64,000 nucleotides of DNA from Streptomyces endophytica (GCF_026153355.1 NZ_CP110636.1:5084001-5148000); one strand, 5' to 3'; counted from the first letter of the stretch, positions 34,980 to 44,088 are shown. Notes: generated by a model from the letters alone, not told the origin. A program made the numbers and translations.

Positions 34980-35660
34980 GTGGTGACCGACATGCTGCCC
35001 GAGTCCTGGCGTGGGGTACTCGGCGAGGAGTTGGCGAAGCCCTATTTCCAGGAGCTCACCGACTTCGTCGAGCAGGAGCGGGCCCAGGGCCCGGTCTATC
35101 CGCCCCGCGAGCAGGTTTTCGCGGCGCTGGAGGCGACGCCCTACGACCAGGTGAAGGTGCTCATTCTCGGCCAGGACCCGTATCACGGCGCGGGTCAGGG
35201 CCACGGCCTGTGCTTCTCCGTGCAGCCCGGGGTCAAGACGCCGCCGTCGCTGCGGAACATCTACAAGGAGATGAAGGAGGAGCTGGGCCACCCCATTCCG
35301 GACAACGGCTATCTGATGCCGTGGGCCCAGCAGGGCGTCCTGCTGCTGAACGCCGTCCTGACGGTCCGCGAGGCGGAGGCCAATTCGCACAAGGGCAAGG
35401 GATGGGAGAAGGTCACCGACGCGGTGATCCGCGCGGTGGCGGCCCGGCCCGATCCGGCGGTCTTCGTGCTGTGGGGGAATTACGCCAAGAAGAAGCTGCC
35501 GCTGATCGACGAGGACCGGCATGTCGTGGTGCAGGGCGCGCACCCGTCCCCGCTGTCGGCGAAGAAGTTCTTCGGCTCCCGCCCGTTCACCCAGATCAAC
35601 GCCGCGATCGCCGCGCACGGCCACGCCCCGATCGACTGGCGGATCCCGGACCTGGGCTGA
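34980..35660 (+). CDS. ung: Uracil-DNA glycosylase, family 1
   Basis: Base-excision repair enzyme of 226 residues that removes uracil from DNA. Motifs in order: LPESWRGVLGEE, the water-activating loop GQDPYHGAGQGHGLCFS (Asp and His), PPSLRNIYKE, the uracil-binding WAQQGVLLLN, VLWGNYAKKK, and the DNA-intercalating HPSPLSAKKFFG. Length and motif order match bacterial Ung. GTG 34980 is chosen because a GGAGG site lies 8 bases upstream; GTG 34983 is an equal alternative. Confidence 0.97.
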   Translation: MVTDMLPESWRGVLGEELAKPYFQELTDFVEQERAQGPVYPPREQVFAALEATPYDQVKVLILGQDPYHGAGQGHGLCFSVQPGVKTPPSLRNIYKEMKEELGHPIPDNGYLMPWAQQGVLLLNAVLTVREAEANSHKGKGWEKVTDAVIRAVAARPDPAVFVLWGNYAKKKLPLIDEDRHVVVQGAHPSPLSAKKFFGSRPFTQINAAIAAHGHAPIDWRIPDLG

Positions 35661-35675
35661 GCGGCCGGCCGGGCC

Positions 35676-35824
35676 GTAGCCGGCCCTGGTGCGGCTGCCG
35701 CCCGGCCGGGGCCGTAGCCCGTCCTCGTACGGCTTCCGCCTGGCGGGGACGGTGCCCGCCCTCGCCGGGCTGCCACCCGGCCGGCCGTAGGCGTAGCCCG
35801 TGCTCGTCCGGCTGCCACCCGGTG
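35676..35824 (+). repeat. Degenerate ~38-bp repeats downstream of ung
   Basis: Three to four copies of a unit like GTAGCCCGTCCTCGT followed by CGGCTGCCACCCGGC fill the gap between ung and the next gene. They differ in sequence from the repeats upstream of ung. Confidence 0.55.
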
Positions 35825-35885
35825 CGTCGCGCACACCGAGCGAAGCTCTCCGGTGGCGGTTAGCGTCGAGGAAACGTCAGCGGTG

Positions 35886-36467
35886 GTGAGCGGATACGGG
35901 GAGTGCGCGGTGGTGGAGGAGCGGCGGGAGGCGGTCTCCGAGGACGGGGTACTGACCCGGATCGGCCAGGCGATCATGCTGCATCGGGCCGGCGACCGCG
36001 AAGAGGCACGTAACCGCCTCTCCGCGCTGTGGCACGAGATCGGGCCGCAGGGCGACGCCTTTCACCGCTGCGCCCTCGCGCACTACATGGCCGATACCCA
36101 GGACGACCCGCAGGACGAACTGGACTGGGACCTGCGGGCCCTGGAAGCGGCCGAGGGATTCGTCACCGAGCGGCGTCCGAGCACCGTGCCCGCCGCAGGT
36201 GAGTCCGGTGTGGCCGCCGCGCCGGAGGGGAGCCCCGGGCCCCGGCACCACCCCCTCGTCGCGCTGCGGGCGTTCTTCCCCTCGTTGCATCTCAACATCG
36301 CGGCCGACTACGCGGCGCTCGACCGGCCGGCCGACGCCCGGGCCCAGCTGCTGCGGGCCCGGGCGTCGGTCAATGCGCTCGCCGACGGCGAATACCGCCA
36401 GGGGCTACGGGACGCGATCCATCGTCTGGAGCTCCAGCTCGGCGGGGCCGCCGGCCGTACCCCCTAG
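35886..36467 (+). CDS. TPR-like protein of unknown function
   Basis: Soluble, helix-rich protein of about 190 residues. It contains two helix-pair segments resembling tetratricopeptide repeats (GDREEARNRLSALW near the start and LDRPADARAQLLRARAS near the end) separated by a Pro/Ala-rich linker of about 30 residues. No catalytic motif is seen. The start is uncertain: GTG 35886 is placed after a possible -10 (TAGCGT at 35864), but GTG 35910 or an upstream GTG at 35853 are possible. Its TAG overlaps the stop of the convergent TetR gene by 4 bases. Confidence 0.75.
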   Translation: MSGYGECAVVEERREAVSEDGVLTRIGQAIMLHRAGDREEARNRLSALWHEIGPQGDAFHRCALAHYMADTQDDPQDELDWDLRALEAAEGFVTERRPSTVPAAGESGVAAAPEGSPGPRHHPLVALRAFFPSLHLNIAADYAALDRPADARAQLLRARASVNALADGEYRQGLRDAIHRLELQLGGAAGRTP

Positions 36468-37267
36468 CGCCCTGCGTCCTGGCCGCGCAGCATGCCGGTC
36501 AGGAGTTCCGCGCAGGAGGTGCGCAGCTCGGCGCGGGTGGGGGTGGTGGTGTGGAACTGCCCGGCGGTGCAGGAGAACAGCACGCCGTCGCACCAGGCCA
36601 CCATCGTGAGCGCATGCCGTTCGGGCGCGGCGGAGCCGGCCGCCGCCAGCATCGCGATCATCGGCTCGCGGAAGGCCCGCCCCGCCCGGTCGTAGATCTC
36701 CCGTAGTGCGGGCCTGCGGGTGGCCTCCAGCGCGAGTTCGTAGCGGGCGAGGAGCAGCTGCCGGTGCCGTGAGAGGTACCGGTGCAGCGCGAGGGCGAGG
36801 ACGTCCGCGACCGCCTCCGGACCGGTGTCCACCCCCGGACCGGTGTCCACCCCCGGACCCGCGACCGCCCCCGGACCGGTGTCCGCCTCCGGACCGGTGT
36901 CCGCCTCCGGGCCGGTGTCCGCCTCCGGAGGCCCCGAGGCGGCGGCCGACGTCTCGTCGCCGGTGGTGGGTGCGGGGGCGGCCGGCATGTGCGCCGGCGT
37001 GAGTACCGCGGCCTCCCGTTCGGCCAGCCGCCGTACCGCCGCCTCCAGCAGGGCCTCCCGGGTCCGCGCGAGGTTCGAGGTGGATCCCAACGGCAGACCG
37101 GCCGCCTCGTCGACGGCCCGATGGGTGAGCCCCCGCATCCCGCGTTCGGCGAGCAGGCGAATTGCCGCATCCGCGATCAGCTGGGCGCGGCCAGAGGCGG
37201 GGGTGGGCGAGGGGGTGCTGGTGGCGGTCGTAGCCGAGGGGCGGGGGCGGGCGTCACGGGCGGTCAT
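36464..37267 (-). CDS. TetR-family regulator with repeat-containing linker
   Basis: DNA-binding repressor of 267 residues. The N-terminal HTH (AAIRLLAERGMRGLTHRAVD, LPLGSTSNLAR) is TetR-type. The ligand domain carries an unusual insert of about 36 residues at positions 110-150 made of repeated GPEADT/GPGVDT hexapeptides, encoded by 18-bp tandem repeats (about 36820-36930). It is divergent from the FAD monooxygenase, and four palindromic sites fill the region between them, so it very likely represses itself and the monooxygenase. ATG 37267 is the first good start before the HTH; an upstream extension would run into the operators. Confidence 0.9.
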   Translation of the reverse strand: MTARDARPRPSATTATSTPSPTPASGRAQLIADAAIRLLAERGMRGLTHRAVDEAAGLPLGSTSNLARTREALLEAAVRRLAEREAAVLTPAHMPAAPAPTTGDETSAAASGPPEADTGPEADTGPEADTGPGAVAGPGVDTGPGVDTGPEAVADVLALALHRYLSRHRQLLLARYELALEATRRPALREIYDRAGRAFREPMIAMLAAAGSAAPERHALTMVAWCDGVLFSCTAGQFHTTTPTRAELRTSCAELLTGMLRGQDAGR

Positions 37268-37288
37268 GGAAGGGAGCCTAGCGGGGTT

Positions 37289-37395
37289 ACTACGGGTGTA
37301 GTGATTGCGGTGACCGCGTCTGACTACAGGTGTAGTCTCCGGTCGAGCGGTAACTACGGCTGTAGTTGGCCCAAGTGGCAACTACGGCTGTAGTT
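37289..37395. promoter_or_regulatory. Four palindromic TetR-type operators
   Basis: ACTACGGGTGTAGT (37289-37302), GACTACAGGTGTAGTC (37322-37337), AACTACGGCTGTAGTT (37352-37367) and an identical AACTACGGCTGTAGTT (37380-37395). All fit ACTAC-N4-GTAGT and are spaced 28-33 bases apart, in the divergent control region of the TetR gene and the FAD monooxygenase. Confidence 0.85.
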
Positions 37396-37431
37396 GGCGC
37401 TGTCAGGACCTCGGACGGACTCGGAGACGAC

Positions 37432-38829
37432 ATGGAGCAGCCGCGCACCGCGCTGGTGATCGGTGGAGGGATCGGTGGGCTCACCGCCGCGGTGGCCCTG
37501 GACCGCCGGGGTGGTCGGTCACCGTCGTCGAGCGGGCCGCCGCGCTGGAGCCGGTCGGGGCGGGCATCGCGCTGGCGCCGAACGCCCAGCGCGCGCTGGA
37601 CACGATCGAGGTGGGAGACGCGGTGCGCGCGAGGGCCGACTGGCAGGGGCGGGGAGCTCCGGCTGCCCGGCGGCCGTCGGCTGGCCCGTACGGACAACAC
37701 CGCGGCCGTCCGGCGCTTCGGTGGGCCGGTGGTGATCGCCCACCGCGCCGAACTGGTCGCCCTGCTGGCTGCCCGGCTCCCCGAAGGGGCGGTCCGGACG
37801 CACGCCACGGCCACCCTCGTCGACCCGGGCGACCCCCGCCCGGGCGGCCGCCCGGCGCGGGTCCGCATCGCCGTGCCCAACACGGCCGACGCCGACGACG
37901 GGGGCAACGCCACGGCCGACCACCACACCAACGACAGGGACAACACCAGGGCCGACCCCAACGGCAACGACGAGGACACCACCCCCGCCACCCACCCCGA
38001 CACCACCCCCGCCACCCACCCCCACCCCGCCCCCGACCTCGAACTCTCCGCCGACCTGGTCGTCGCCGCCGACGGCATCCACTCCGCCGTCCGCCGCGCC
38101 GTCTTCCCCGGCCACCCCGCGCCCCGTTACGCCGGATTCACCGCCTGGCGGTTCGTCGTCCCGGCGCCCGACGGGGTGCGCGGGGTGGCGCACGAGACCT
38201 GGGGGCCCGGCGGTGTGTGGGGCACCGTGCCGCTGGCCGGTGGGCGGATCTACGCGTACGCCACCGCGGCCGTGCCCGCCGGGGGCCGGGCCGTGGACGA
38301 CGAGCGGGCCGAACTCCTGCGGCGTTTCGGGGCCTGGCACCACCCCGTGCCGGCGCTGCTCGACGCCGTCGGCCCGGCCGAGGTGCTGCGCAACGACGTG
38401 TACACCGCGGCGACTCCGCCGCCCGCCTTCCACCACGGCCGGGTCGCCCTGCTCGGTGACGCCGTCCATCCGATGACGCCCAACCTGGGGCAGGGCGGCT
38501 GCCAGGCCGTCGAGGACGCCGTCGTGCTGGCGCACGAGGCCGCGCCGGACGCCGATCTGGGCGCCGCGCTCGCCGCGTACACCCGGCAGCGGCTGCCGCG
38601 CACCATGGAGGTGGTGCGCCGCGCCGAGCGGATCGGCCGGCTCAGCACCTGGCGGTCCCGGCCCGCGTGTGCCCTGCGCGCCGGGCTGATGGCGGCCACC
38701 GCCCGTCTGGCGCCCGATCTCGCGCTGCGCGCCCTCGACGGGATCGCCGACTGGCGGCCGCCGGCCGGCACGTATGCTGCCGGGGCGCGGGGCACCAGGA
38801 CCGCGGCACGACGCGAGGAGCAAGAGTGA
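37432..38829 (+). CDS. FAD-dependent monooxygenase (two compensating frameshifts)
   Basis: Flavoprotein aromatic-hydroxylase type (PHBH/UbiH-like) of about 465 residues, using NAD(P)H and O2. Motifs: dinucleotide fold VIGGGIGGLTAAVAL, DG motif LVVAADGIHSAVRR, and GD motif LLGDAVHPMTPNLGQGG. A base is missing near 37510 and an extra G lies near 37653. Between them the correct reading is in another frame and gives the expected WSVTVVERA and GAGIALAPNAQRAL. A low-complexity insert of about 40 residues (Asn/Asp/Thr/Pro/His-rich, repeated TTPATHP) lies around 37900-38040. Substrate unknown. It is probably controlled by the divergent TetR and overlaps the next gene by 4 bases. Confidence 0.88.
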   Translation: MEQPRTALVIGGGIGGLTAAVALDRRGGRSPSSSGPPRWSRSGRASRWRRTPSARWTRSRWETRCARGPTGRGGELRLPGGRRLARTDNTAAVRRFGGPVVIAHRAELVALLAARLPEGAVRTHATATLVDPGDPRPGGRPARVRIAVPNTADADDGGNATADHHTNDRDNTRADPNGNDEDTTPATHPDTTPATHPHPAPDLELSADLVVAADGIHSAVRRAVFPGHPAPRYAGFTAWRFVVPAPDGVRGVAHETWGPGGVWGTVPLAGGRIYAYATAAVPAGGRAVDDERAELLRRFGAWHHPVPALLDAVGPAEVLRNDVYTAATPPPAFHHGRVALLGDAVHPMTPNLGQGGCQAVEDAVVLAHEAAPDADLGAALAAYTRQRLPRTMEVVRRAERIGRLSTWRSRPACALRAGLMAATARLAPDLALRALDGIADWRPPAGTYAAGARGTRTAARREEQE

Positions 38830-39734
38830 AGATCGGCTGCATCGGACTCGGCGACATAGCGCAGAAGGCGTACCTGCCCGTGCTGGGCAGCCTGCCGGGG
38901 ACCGAACTCCATCTGCACACCCGGACCGCGGCCACCCTCCAACGGGTCGGCGCCGCCCACCGGCTGACCGGCGACCAGCTCCACGCGGACCTGGACTCGC
39001 TGCTCGCCGTCGGCCTGGACGCGGCGTTCGTGCACGCGGCGACCGCCGCCCACCCGGAGCTGGTCACCCGGCTCATCGAGGCCGGTGTGCCGACCTACGT
39101 CGACAAGCCGCTCTCCTACGAACTCGCCGAGTCCCGGCGGATCGTGGCGCTGGCCGAGGACCGGGGCGTGGGCCTGACCGTCGGCTTCAACCGCCGGTTC
39201 GCGCCGGCCTACGCGCAGTGCCGCGAGCACGCCCGCGACCTGATCCTGATGCACAAGAACCGGGTCGGGCTGCCCGAGGACCCGCGCACGCTGGTGCTGG
39301 ACGACTTCATCCACGTCGTCGACACCCTGCGATTCCTGCTGCCGGGCGAGCCGGACCACATCGACGTCCGGGCCAGGATCCGGGACGGGCTGATGCACCA
39401 CGTGGTGCTCCAGCTGTCCGGTGACGGGTTCACCGCCATCGGCACCATGAACCGCCTCAGCGGTTCCGCGGAGGAGGTCCTCGACGTCTCGGGCCAGGAC
39501 ACCCGGCGGCAGGTCGTGAACCTCGCCGAGGTCATCGACCACAAGGGGCAGCCGACGATCCGGCGGCGCGGCGACTGGGTGCCGGTCGCCCGCCAGCGCG
39601 GTATCGAGCAGATCGTCCTGGCGTTCCTGGACGACGTACGGGCCGGGCGGCAGCCGTCCGCCCGGGACGCGCTGCGCACCCACGAGCTGTGCGAGCGCGT
39701 CATCACCGACGCGATCGAGCAGCACGCCCGCTGA
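38826..39734 (+). CDS. Gfo/Idh/MocA family oxidoreductase
   Basis: NAD(P)-dependent oxidoreductase of 302 residues. The N-terminal Rossmann fold starts IGCIGLGDIAQKAYLPVL; the family's EKP-like motif is present as VDKPLS, where Asp replaces Glu; GFNRRFAP follows. A C-terminal beta-sheet domain is present. Substrates in the family are usually sugars or related polyols; here unknown. GTG 38826 overlaps the monooxygenase stop (GTGA), so the two are coupled and may act in one catabolic or tailoring pathway. The C-terminus overlaps the convergent lnt gene by about 30 bases. Confidence 0.9.
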   Translation: MKIGCIGLGDIAQKAYLPVLGSLPGTELHLHTRTAATLQRVGAAHRLTGDQLHADLDSLLAVGLDAAFVHAATAAHPELVTRLIEAGVPTYVDKPLSYELAESRRIVALAEDRGVGLTVGFNRRFAPAYAQCREHARDLILMHKNRVGLPEDPRTLVLDDFIHVVDTLRFLLPGEPDHIDVRARIRDGLMHHVVLQLSGDGFTAIGTMNRLSGSAEEVLDVSGQDTRRQVVNLAEVIDHKGQPTIRRRGDWVPVARQRGIEQIVLAFLDDVRAGRQPSARDALRTHELCERVITDAIEQHAR

Positions 39735-41294
39735 GCCGAGCGGAGGGAGCGGTCCGGCCGTCGGGGCGACCGGACCGGGCCACCCGGCCTCTGATCCTCC
39801 GCCCGCCGCCGTACGCACCCGCGACCACCAGCGCGGCCACCGCCCCGTACACCACCCAGTCGCCGAACCGGGTGTACGGGCTGGTGCCGGTGGCCAGCGG
39901 CAGGTCGTAGACGGCCGCCGCGCTGCGGTCGGTGCCGAGCGTGGTGCCGATCCGCTCGCCCCGGGGGCCGTACACCGCGCTGACGCCGGTGAGGGTGGCG
40001 TGCACCATCGGCCGCCAGGTCTCAGCGGCCCGCAGGGCGCCCAGGGAGGCGTGCTGCAGCGGAGCCCAGCTGTGCTGGAACGTGGACGTCGAGGACTGGG
40101 CGACGATCACCTGCGCACCGCCGCGCGCCAGCGCGCGGCTCAGGTCGGGGAAGGCGGTCTCGAAGCACACCAGCGGCCCGATCCGCAGGCCGCCGGCCGT
40201 GGCGACGGGCATCACCACCTGGCGGGTGCCGCGTATCCGGTCGGTGCGGGCCGCCTTGCCCACCTTCGTCGCCCAGCCCAGTACGGACCGGAACGGTATG
40301 TACTCGCCGAACGGGACCAGCCGTCTCTTGGCGTAGCGGTCGCCGGTCGGGCCGTGCGGGCCGATCAGTACCGCGCTCTTGTAGATGCCCGGCCGGCCGG
40401 CGCGCCGGGAGTCGGCGTTGACCAGCAGGTCGGCGCCGGTCTCCCGGGACAGTGCGGCGAGCCGGGCGGCGAGCGCCGGGCGGTCCGCCGGGTCCTGGTA
40501 CAGGCTGCTCTCGCCCAGACGACCAGGTGCACCCCGCGGCCGGCCAGTGACCGGGTGAGGGCCGCGCTGCGGGCCAGCCGCTGGGTCGGGGTGCCGTCCG
40601 GGCCGGGCTGGACGACCGCGATCCGCACCGTGCCGGCCGGGCGGGGGACCGGCGCCACGAGCCATCCGGCGCCGCCCGCCAGCGCGCACACCAGCAGACC
40701 GGCGACCGCGGGCCGCCAGGCGGAGCCGCGGGCGATCAGCTCGGCCAGGGCGGTGTTCACCACCACGATCAGGAAGCTCAGCAGCCAGACCCCGCCGATC
40801 GACGCCAGCCGCAGTGCGGGCGCGACCTGCCACTGGCTGGCGCCCAGCAGGCCCCAGGGGCCGCCCAAGTACTCCCAGGAGCGGACGAGTTCCACCATCA
40901 GCCAGCCCGAGGGCACCAGCACCAGTGCGGCCGACCTCCGCCCGGCGCCGGGCGTGCCGCCCAGCAGGGCCCGTACCAGCAGCCCCCAGGGCGCCCAGAG
41001 CGCACCGAGCAGCAGGGCGAGGACGAGGATGAAGACGTGCAGGCTCGGCAGCAGCCAGTGGTGCACCGCCAGTATGAAACCGGCCCCGCCCAGCCAGCCG
41101 TCCAGCGCCGCCCGCCGGGGCGTCGGCGCGGTCCGCACCAGCAGCAGCCACGGCACCAGCGCCACGTACGCCAGCCACCACCACGACGGGGCGGGGAAGG
41201 TGAGCGCCGGCAGCGCCCCGGCGAGCGCGGCGGTCGCTCCGCGGCCCCAGGCGGAGCCGAGCCACCGCGTCCGGGGGCCGAGCGGTCTGTCCAT
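39703..41294 (-). CDS. lnt: Apolipoprotein N-acyltransferase (one frameshift)
   Basis: Membrane enzyme of about 530 residues that N-acylates the lipidated cysteine of lipoproteins. About six hydrophobic helices come first (LAYVALVPWLLLV, VFILVLALLLGALW, LSFLIVVVNTALAEL), then a nitrilase domain with the catalytic triad: Glu in GESSLYQD, Lys in AKRRLVPFGEYIPF, Cys in LVCFETAFPD. A last helix (VVYGAVAALVVAGAY) ends the protein. One base is missing near 40515, exactly before the catalytic Glu motif: the minus strand reads TGGGCGAG where TGGGGCGAG restores WGESS. ATG 41294 opens at the first membrane-proximal segment. Confidence 0.92.
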
Positions 41295-41464
41295 ACGGTC
41301 TCCACGGTCTGCCGGGTGCCGGTTCGTCCGTCCGGCCGGGCGCGCGGGACCGGCCGGACGCCCAGTGTGCGCGGGCGGTGCGATCAAGGAAAGGGGGCCT
41401 CGCCCGGGGGAGCCGGACCCTCGCCGGGACGGCCGAGGCGCACCCGGCCGCGGACCGCCCGGGG

Positions 41465-41947
41465 TCAGCCGCTCGGCTGCCGCACCTCCCGCCATTTCTC
41501 CCGTACGACGACCGCGGTCAGCCGCCAGCCGTCCGGGGTGCGGCGGGCGGTGAAGTCGTAGCGGCCGGCGCAGGTGTAGTTGGGGGCGGTGGGCCCGCCG
41601 TCGGCGTCGGTCGCCGGGCCGGCCAGCCGCATCGGATTGAGGTAGTCGGCCCGGATGCCGGCCGTGTCGCCCGGTGCGCCGTCCTGCGAGGCCAGTGTGA
41701 TCCGGCGGTTGACGATCAGGTGCTGGCGGATCACGAAGTGCCGGAGCGTCTCGGCCAGCCAGGCGGCGACGTCCTCGGCGCTGCCCTCGATGCCGCCCGC
41801 CGAGCGGTAGTCGACCCGCGCGTCCGGGGCGAAGAGGGCCAGGTAGCCCGGCCAGTCGCCGTCGTCCACGGCGAGCGCGTAGCCGGTGACCAGATCGTCC
41901 AGGGCGAGCCGGTCCATGACGATGGAGTGTTCCGCGCGCTGCGTCAT
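41465..41947 (-). CDS. SnoaL/NTF2-like protein
   Basis: Protein of 160 residues with the NTF2-like cone fold pattern: a helical start (LALDDLVTGYALAVDDGDW), LFAPDARVDYRS, RHFVIRQHLIVNRRITL, and a final sheet DGWRLTAVVVREKWRE. Family members are ring-hydroxylating dioxygenase small subunits, SnoaL-like cyclases or binding proteins; no specific residues choose between them. It is preceded by a hairpin that probably ends transcription from the upstream ABC transporter gene, so it may have its own promoter. Confidence 0.85.
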   Translation of the reverse strand: MTQRAEHSIVMDRLALDDLVTGYALAVDDGDWPGYLALFAPDARVDYRSAGGIEGSAEDVAAWLAETLRHFVIRQHLIVNRRITLASQDGAPGDTAGIRADYLNPMRLAGPATDADGGPTAPNYTCAGRYDFTARRTPDGWRLTAVVVREKWREVRQPSG

Positions 41948-41965
41948 CTCCTCAGTTTTCGCCAC

Positions 41966-42001
41966 GCGGAAGGCCCCCGCCAAGAGGTGGGGGCCTTCCG
42001 C
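41966..42001 (-). terminator. Hairpin terminator after ABC exporter gene
   Basis: 15-bp stem with one mismatch (41966-41980 with 41987-42001) and a 6-base loop, lying just downstream of the minus-strand ABC transporter stop (42011) and before the next gene on the same strand. It lacks a clear T tract. Confidence 0.65.
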
Positions 42002-42010
42002 ATGCCGTGT

Positions 42011-43996
42011 TCAGTTCACCAGCGCCGGGTCCACCAGGAGGTCGTCGCCGGGGCCGGCCGGTGCGGCACCGGTGTCCGGGCCCGCCGCGGACTCGGAGTC
42101 CGGGCCCGCGGGGGAGGCGCCGGATGACGTGGCCGCCGCCTCCGCGAACTGGGTGCGGTACAGCTCCGCGTACCGCCCGTCGGCCGCCAGCAGCGTCTCG
42201 TGGGTGCCGCGTTCCACGATCCGTCCGCCCTCGACGACCAGGATCAGGTCGGCGGCGCGCACGGTCGACAGCCGGTGGGCGATGACCAGCGCGGTACGTC
42301 CCTCCAGGGCCTCGCCGAGCGCCTCCTGGACCGCCGCCTCGGAGGTGTTGTCCAGGTGGGCGGTGGCCTCGTCGAGGATCACCACCCGGGGGTGGGCGAG
42401 CAGCAGCCGGGCGATGGTCAGCCGCTGCCGTTCGCCGCCGGAGAGCCGGTAGCCGCGCTCGCCGACGACGGTGTCCAGGCGGTCGGGGAGGCCGGCGATC
42501 AGCTCCTCCAGGCGGGCCCGGCGCAGCGCGTCCCACAGCTCGTCCTCGGTCGCCTCCGGCTTGGCGAGCAGCAGGTTCTCGCGGATCGAGTCGTGGAAGA
42601 GGTGGCCGTCCTGGGTGACCATGCCGAGCGCCCCGCGCAGCGAGGCGGCGGTCAGGTCGCGGACGTCCACGCCGGAGAGCCGGACCGCGCCGGAGTCCGC
42701 GTCGTACAGCCGCGGCAGCAGCTGGGCGACGGTCGACTTGCCGGCGCCCGAGGAGCCGACCAGGGCGACCATCTGGCCGGGTTCGGCGCGGAAGGAGATG
42801 CCGTGCAGCACCTCCTCGCCGCCGCGGGTGTCGAGGGTGGCGACCTCCTCCAGGGAGGCCAGCGAGACCTTGTCGGCGGACGGGTAGCCGAAGCGTACCG
42901 AGTCGAACTCCACCGACACCGGGCCGTCGGGGACCTCGCGGGCGTCCGGCTTCTCGGCGATCAGCGGTCGGAGGTCGAGCACCTCGAAGACCCGCTCGAA
43001 GCTGACCAGGGCGCTCATCACCTCGATGTGGGCGCCGGACAGCGCGGTCAGCGGGGCGTAGAGGCGGGTGAGCAGCAGCGCGAGCGAGACGATCGCGCCG
43101 GCCTCCAGCTGCCCGCGCAGGGCCAGGAAGCCGCCCAGGCCGTAGACCACGGCCAGCGCCAGGGCGGAGACCAGGGTCAGCGCGGTGACGAAGTACGTCT
43201 GGACCATGGCCGAGCGGACGCCGATGTCCCGGACCCGGCGGGCGCGGACGGCGAACTCGGCGGACTCGCGGGCCGGGCGGCCCATCAGCTTGACGAGGGT
43301 GGCGCCCGGTGCGGAGAACCGCTCGGTCATCTGCGTGCCCATCGCCGCGTTGTGGTCGGCGCCCTCCCGGCGCAGTGCCGCCAGCCGGCGGCCGACCCGG
43401 CGGGCGGGCAGCACGAACACCGGCAGCAGCACCAGGGCGATCAGGGTGATCTGCCAGGAGAGGGTGAGCATCACGCCAAGCGTGAGCAGCAGCGTGACGA
43501 TGTTGCTGACCACCCCTGAGAGGGTGTCGCTGAACGCCCGCTGGGCGCCGATCACGTCGTTGTTGAGCCGGCTGACCAGGGCGCCGGTGCGGGTGCGGGT
43601 GAAGAAGGCGATCGGCATCCGCTGGACGTGGTCGTAGACGGTGGTCCGCAGGTCCAGGATGAGTCCCTCGCCGATGCTCGCCGACAGCCAGCGGGTCAGC
43701 AGTCCCAGGCCCGCCTCGGCGACCGCGATCAGGGCGATCAGACCGGACAGTCCGACCACGAGGGCGGACGAGTCACCGCCGACGATCGCGTCCACCACCC
43801 GGCCGGCGAGCAGCGGGGTGGCCACCGCGAGCATCGCGGTCACCGTGCTCAGCAGCAGGAACCAGATCAGATGCCGGCGGTGCGGCCGGGCGAACGCCGC
43901 GATGCGGCGCAGTGTGCCGCGGGAGAAGCGGTGCCGGCCCTGCTGCGCGGTCATCGTGCTGTGCAGCGAGTGCCAGGCGGTGACTTCCATGTCCAT
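42011..43996 (-). CDS. ABC exporter, fused membrane and ATPase domains
   Basis: Half-transporter of 661 residues acting as a dimer in the membrane. The N-terminal part has six helices with the coupling motif LRTTVYDHVQRMPIAFF. The C-terminal cassette has Walker A GSSGAGKST, signature LSGGERQR, Walker B VVILDEATAHLD and the H-loop AHRLS. The layout is that of MsbA/LmrA-like multidrug or lipid exporters. A Gly/Ala/Pro-rich acidic tail of about 40 residues is unusual. ATG 43996 has an AGGAGG site. A MerR/SoxR-type promoter about 55 bases upstream suggests induction by redox-active or toxic compounds. Confidence 0.93.
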   Translation of the reverse strand: MDMEVTAWHSLHSTMTAQQGRHRFSRGTLRRIAAFARPHRRHLIWFLLLSTVTAMLAVATPLLAGRVVDAIVGGDSSALVVGLSGLIALIAVAEAGLGLLTRWLSASIGEGLILDLRTTVYDHVQRMPIAFFTRTRTGALVSRLNNDVIGAQRAFSDTLSGVVSNIVTLLLTLGVMLTLSWQITLIALVLLPVFVLPARRVGRRLAALRREGADHNAAMGTQMTERFSAPGATLVKLMGRPARESAEFAVRARRVRDIGVRSAMVQTYFVTALTLVSALALAVVYGLGGFLALRGQLEAGAIVSLALLLTRLYAPLTALSGAHIEVMSALVSFERVFEVLDLRPLIAEKPDAREVPDGPVSVEFDSVRFGYPSADKVSLASLEEVATLDTRGGEEVLHGISFRAEPGQMVALVGSSGAGKSTVAQLLPRLYDADSGAVRLSGVDVRDLTAASLRGALGMVTQDGHLFHDSIRENLLLAKPEATEDELWDALRRARLEELIAGLPDRLDTVVGERGYRLSGGERQRLTIARLLLAHPRVVILDEATAHLDNTSEAAVQEALGEALEGRTALVIAHRLSTVRAADLILVVEGGRIVERGTHETLLAADGRYAELYRTQFAEAAATSSGASPAGPDSESAAGPDTGAAPAGPGDDLLVDPALVN

Positions 43997-44057
43997 GGTG
44001 GCCTCCTGTGTGCCGGGTCGTCACGGGATCGCCGTACGTGACCGGCGACATGAAAGG

Positions 44058-44088
44058 AACCTAGGACCTCAACCAATATTGAGGTCAA
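44058..44088 (-). promoter_or_regulatory. SoxR/MerR-type promoter of the ABC exporter
   Basis: On the minus strand, TTGACC and TAGGTT are separated by 19 bases, the long spacer typical of MerR-family activated promoters. Inside the spacer is CCTCAA-N6-TTGAGG (perfect 8-base arms GACCTCAA/TTGAGGTC on the plus strand at 44065-44086), matching the outer parts of the SoxR box. The predicted transcript starts about 50 bases before the ABC exporter ATG. Confidence 0.75.
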
